The notes under the pieces are model-generated. The model saw only the letters and a list, made by a program, of their open reading frames with translations. It was not told the origin of the DNA and made no database searches. A program made the position numbers and the translations under genes. Below are positions 12,322 to 14,876 of a stretch of DNA of 14,876 bases, piece after piece (positions within the stretch are counted from its first letter, which is position 1; the number at the start of each line of letters is the position of its first letter). Source of the stretch: Gammaproteobacteria bacterium (GTDB lineage: Bacteria > Pseudomonadota > Gammaproteobacteria > Xanthomonadales > Wenzhouxiangellaceae); assembly GCA_003561495.1 (NCBI GenBank), contig PWWM01000119.1, forward strand, positions 1 through 14,876, written 5' to 3'.

Positions 12322-14876
12322 CTACTCCCCAAGAACCAACCGCACCCGATACTCCCCGGCCTCCATCTCCAACTCGGCCACCGCCTTGTTCGAATAAGGA
12401 TTGACCCGAGTCGGTAAGGTCGATTCCTCTCCATCCGGCCCGGTCACCACCATCACCAGCAGATCCTGATCACTGATCGCTTCCTCGTCCTCGGTCCACC
12501 AGTTGTCCCGATTGACATGAACGTCATTACGATAATAAAGCGTCAATTCCAGAAAACCGGGCGCCTCATCGACCGTGATCGTCCATTCCCGATCGATGCC
12601 CTGCACCTCAGCCGGCTCCACCAGCGTTTCCAGGGTAAAGGCTGTCTCGAACTCGGTGGCCGGCTCAATGGCCAGCACGGTCCAGCCGTCCACATCAGTG
12701 GCAAACCGCTTGGCCGTTTCACCGGCCTGGACTTCGATGTCGACCTGGTAGGCCGGTCCCGACTGGCCGGCAAGCCGACGCTCGATGAATCGGTAGCGAA
12801 GCTCGATGAAATCCTTTAGCGATTCGATATGTTCGGCGTATCGCCCGGGCTGACCGTGGTGGTTGCGCTCATGACGACGAAACGCGGTGTCACTGGGTTG
12901 AATGCTCACGCTATCGGCCAGGCGTTCGGCCAGTTCCTCAAAGCGGGCAAAAAACCACACCTGCGGGAAATGGAACTCCATCAACTCCACCAGGCGCTGT
13001 TCAAGTTGCTGGCGCAGCTCCGGAGTGGCCAGGAAACGAGCAATCAGGACATTGCCCCAACCCCCCGACAGATTGTGCTCGTAGATGAAATAGTCGTTGG
13101 CGGTACCGTATCCTTCGCGCCAGTGCGAACCAAAGCTCAGATCCTTGTCCCACGGGATGAAATGCCAGCGCCCATCCGGGTCATCATGATCCAGGTAAAG
13201 CCAGTAGTCGTCGGCAAACGAGTCGATGTCACCGATCAGCCAGTGAATGGCCATCCAGTCGATGAAGTTGTCCAGATTGATGCGTTGCTCGAATCCGGAA
13301 GCATAATCGCTGCCTGGTGGCGTCTGCCTGACCCACTCGATCAGCTCCAGCACCGCCGGCCAGTCCGGATCACCGCGGGAATTGAAGTTGTCAGCCAGCA
13401 GGTCGAGGCTTTCCTCCAGCTCCAGCTCGGAAAAATCGAAGGCAAAAGACGAAGCAGGTAAATCGGAATTGTCACGGAATTCGTCCCTGACCAAGGTGCC
13501 GTCCGGGTTGAGATCGTTCAGCGTCAGCAGCCATTCATCGACGCGCTGAATATGCAGCCCTGTCCCCTCGTAGAAGCCGTTGAGCCAGAGGTCAAAATAG
13601 CGTGTCAGTGGCGCTGGCTGGCCCAGGGCGTGAAAGAGTTCGAAACTCACCGACTCACGCATCATCGTCGGGTCGGTGTACATCGCATTGAGATTCATGC
13701 GGTCACTGCCAAACAGCAGCGGCTGTGACTGCTCAAAGCGGATATTGAAGGATTTCTTCGGCAGCATGCGCGAGGAGGATCCACGAAAACGCAAGCCGGT
13801 CAAATCGTGGACTACAGGCTCCTGATTGAACCGCACCTGACCCGGCAGGCGGTCATCGCTCCAGATACTGCGGCTGTAGAGTTCGAACAGATCCGCCCAT
13901 TGCATGGTCAAGTCGATGCGATTCCCGGTCGAGGCCAGCAAGTCGGGACCGGCTTCGGCCCGATCCAGGTTCAGCTCCAATGGTTCGAAACCCTCACGCT
14001 GGTAACGGAACCGCCACTGACCGTCCGTCTGCTCCAGAGTGGCAACCCCATTACTGACGAACGTCAGCAGCGACGGCTCGATAAAGTCATTGAAATTGCC
14101 GCCGGTGACCGTCAACAGTGGACCGAACTCAACTCGTTGCTCATCACCATCGCGACTACCGACACCAATCTGCCAGAGCTGCTCACCCCACTGATCATAG
14201 GTAAACCAGTTCAGCAAGAGCTGATCAGTTCCGTAAGGCATCAGGCTGATACCCCGTCCTGCCTGAACAGGGTCATACCAGTGCCCTTCCAGATCGCTCA
14301 TCATGGGGTCTCGATCGGCGGCATCAATACAGTCGGCCAGACCATCGAGATAGCTCAACTCCCGCCCGTCTCCCGCTCCGAACCCATCGCCCTGGACGTG
14401 GAAACGCAATAGCGCGGCCCGGCAATCGGAGCCGTTGTCATCGGCAACCAGCACCAGGCTGGCCCGTCCGACCCGTTCCACTTCGAGCCCTTCATCACCC
14501 CAGTGGGTGTGATAAAGATTCTCGAACTGCATGACTCGATCACTGGCTCGCCCGGTCGCGACCAGCCACACAGGATCCCCCAGATCGTTGTAGGTCGCCC
14601 AGTACAGCAGACCGGCGCCGTGACCCAGCATGTGCAACATGAAACCCTCGCCGTCGCGGCCCTGGGGCTGGTAAAAGTGGCCCGAGGCATCACGAGAGAA
14701 CGCCAGGGGCTCGATACCCTGACAATGTCCGGGATCACCGCCCAGGTGGCGCGAATTGACAAAGCCGGCGATCTCTTCGGGCACCAGGATTTCGTTCCAG
14801 CAAAAATCCAGGCCCTCGCCGAATTGGAGCTCCGAAAGTTCGGCGATGCTCTCCGGCAGGCTTCCAAGCAGGTTGT
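12322..14876 (-). CDS. large LRR / beta-repeat / CotH-kinase protein (5' partial)
   Basis: At least 850 residues; the frame is open to the window edge, so the start is outside. Residues 1-50 of the visible part look like a plant-type leucine-rich repeat (GSLPESIAELSEL, then LDFCWNEI). Two copies of a beta-rich repeat follow: GHFYQPQGRDGEGFML...LLYWATYNDLGDPVWL (from about 65) and GHWYDPVQAGRGISLM...LLNWFTYDQWGEQLW (from about 197). A CotH kinase-like domain spans about 315-705, with RGSSSRMLPKKSFNIRF (364-380) and FIPWDKDLSFG (572-582). A C-terminal beta-rich part ends the protein. CotH is a spore-coat protein kinase in Bacillus; relatives in Gram-negatives are usually exported, with unknown substrates. 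An extracellular or surface role is inferred. The GTG at 14784 is not the start, because the LRR-like sequence continues upstream in frame. Confidence 0.85.
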   Translation of the reverse strand, partial: NLLGSLPESIAELSELQFGEGLDFCWNEILVPEEIAGFVNSRHLGGDPGHCQGIEPLAFSRDASGHFYQPQGRDGEGFMLHMLGHGAGLLYWATYNDLGDPVWLVATGRASDRVMQFENLYHTHWGDEGLEVERVGRASLVLVADDNGSDCRAALLRFHVQGDGFGAGDGRELSYLDGLADCIDAADRDPMMSDLEGHWYDPVQAGRGISLMPYGTDQLLLNWFTYDQWGEQLWQIGVGSRDGDEQRVEFGPLLTVTGGNFNDFIEPSLLTFVSNGVATLEQTDGQWRFRYQREGFEPLELNLDRAEAGPDLLASTGNRIDLTMQWADLFELYSRSIWSDDRLPGQVRFNQEPVVHDLTGLRFRGSSSRMLPKKSFNIRFEQSQPLLFGSDRMNLNAMYTDPTMMRESVSFELFHALGQPAPLTRYFDLWLNGFYEGTGLHIQRVDEWLLTLNDLNPDGTLVRDEFRDNSDLPASSFAFDFSELELEESLDLLADNFNSRGDPDWPAVLELIEWVRQTPPGSDYASGFEQRINLDNFIDWMAIHWLIGDIDSFADDYWLYLDHDDPDGRWHFIPWDKDLSFGSHWREGYGTANDYFIYEHNLSGGWGNVLIARFLATPELRQQLEQRLVELMEFHFPQVWFFARFEELAERLADSVSIQPSDTAFRRHERNHHGQPGRYAEHIESLKDFIELRYRFIERRLAGQSGPAYQVDIEVQAGETAKRFATDVDGWTVLAIEPATEFETAFTLETLVEPAEVQGIDREWTITVDEAPGFLELTLYYRNDVHVNRDNWWTEDEEAISDQDLLVMVVTGPDGEESTLPTRVNPYSNKAVAELEMEAGEYRVRLVLGE

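Noticed and set aside
12829..13461. 210-codon plus-strand open frame inside the CotH-type gene
   Set aside because: The opposite strand carries clear CotH kinase motifs over the same bases, and this frame shows no recognisable domain or ribosome site.

Overview
The window looks like a bacterial chromosome segment from a GC-rich gammaproteobacterium. The GuaA, GuaB, TadA and DgkA proteins are of the gammaproteobacterial type, and a guaB-guaA-tadA neighbourhood is common in that class. Features such as heptamer arrays, palindromic intergenic repeats and GxWYxP-type beta repeats in a large surface protein recall the Xanthomonadales/Wenzhouxiangella side of the class, but that placement is inference from style, not from a search.

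Layout. Positions 1-1460 (minus strand): the first 14 codons of a membrane or exported protein, tadA (tRNA adenosine deaminase), and an exported or anchored protein built from two copies of one domain. Positions 1461-1661: divergent spacer with a possible gene remnant and a hairpin. 1662-2051 (plus): dgkA. 2055-8427 (minus): an OpgB-like phosphoglycerol transferase, a SAM methyltransferase, guaA and guaB, all in one direction. 8428-8838: a gene-poor region with a strong plus-strand promoter and a highly structured leader. 8839-10963 (plus): a small beta-barrel-like outer-membrane protein and the magnesium channel mgtE. 10992-11603 (minus): a PmtA-like methyltransferase. 11699-12321: tRNA-Ser(GCT) with its promoter and terminator, embedded in palindromic repeats that reuse pieces of the tRNA. 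12322 to the right edge (minus): a large LRR / beta-repeat / CotH-kinase protein whose start lies outside the window.

How the parts fit. guaB and guaA carry out the two steps from IMP to GMP. An OpgB-type enzyme moves phosphoglycerol from phosphatidylglycerol to periplasmic glucans and releases diacylglycerol. DgkA, which ends three bases from it in convergent orientation, returns diacylglycerol to phosphatidic acid, so the two make a plausible lipid-recycling pair. The outer-membrane protein and mgtE share a direction with no visible terminator between them and probably share the structured leader.

The least ordinary parts are: (1) the roughly 290-nt leader at 8545-8838, with a Shine-Dalgarno-led 16-codon Arg-rich mini-ORF closed in a 10-bp stem and a separate hairpin covering the next gene's ribosome site; (2) the tRNA-Ser region, with an exact 18-bp duplicate of the tRNA 3' end, a tRNA T-arm sequence split by hairpins in two related elements, and a 32-bp direct repeat on each side; (3) three neighbouring tandem arrays in the guaB-guaA gap, all with a 7-bp period but different units, one of which is read as the N-terminus of GuaA.
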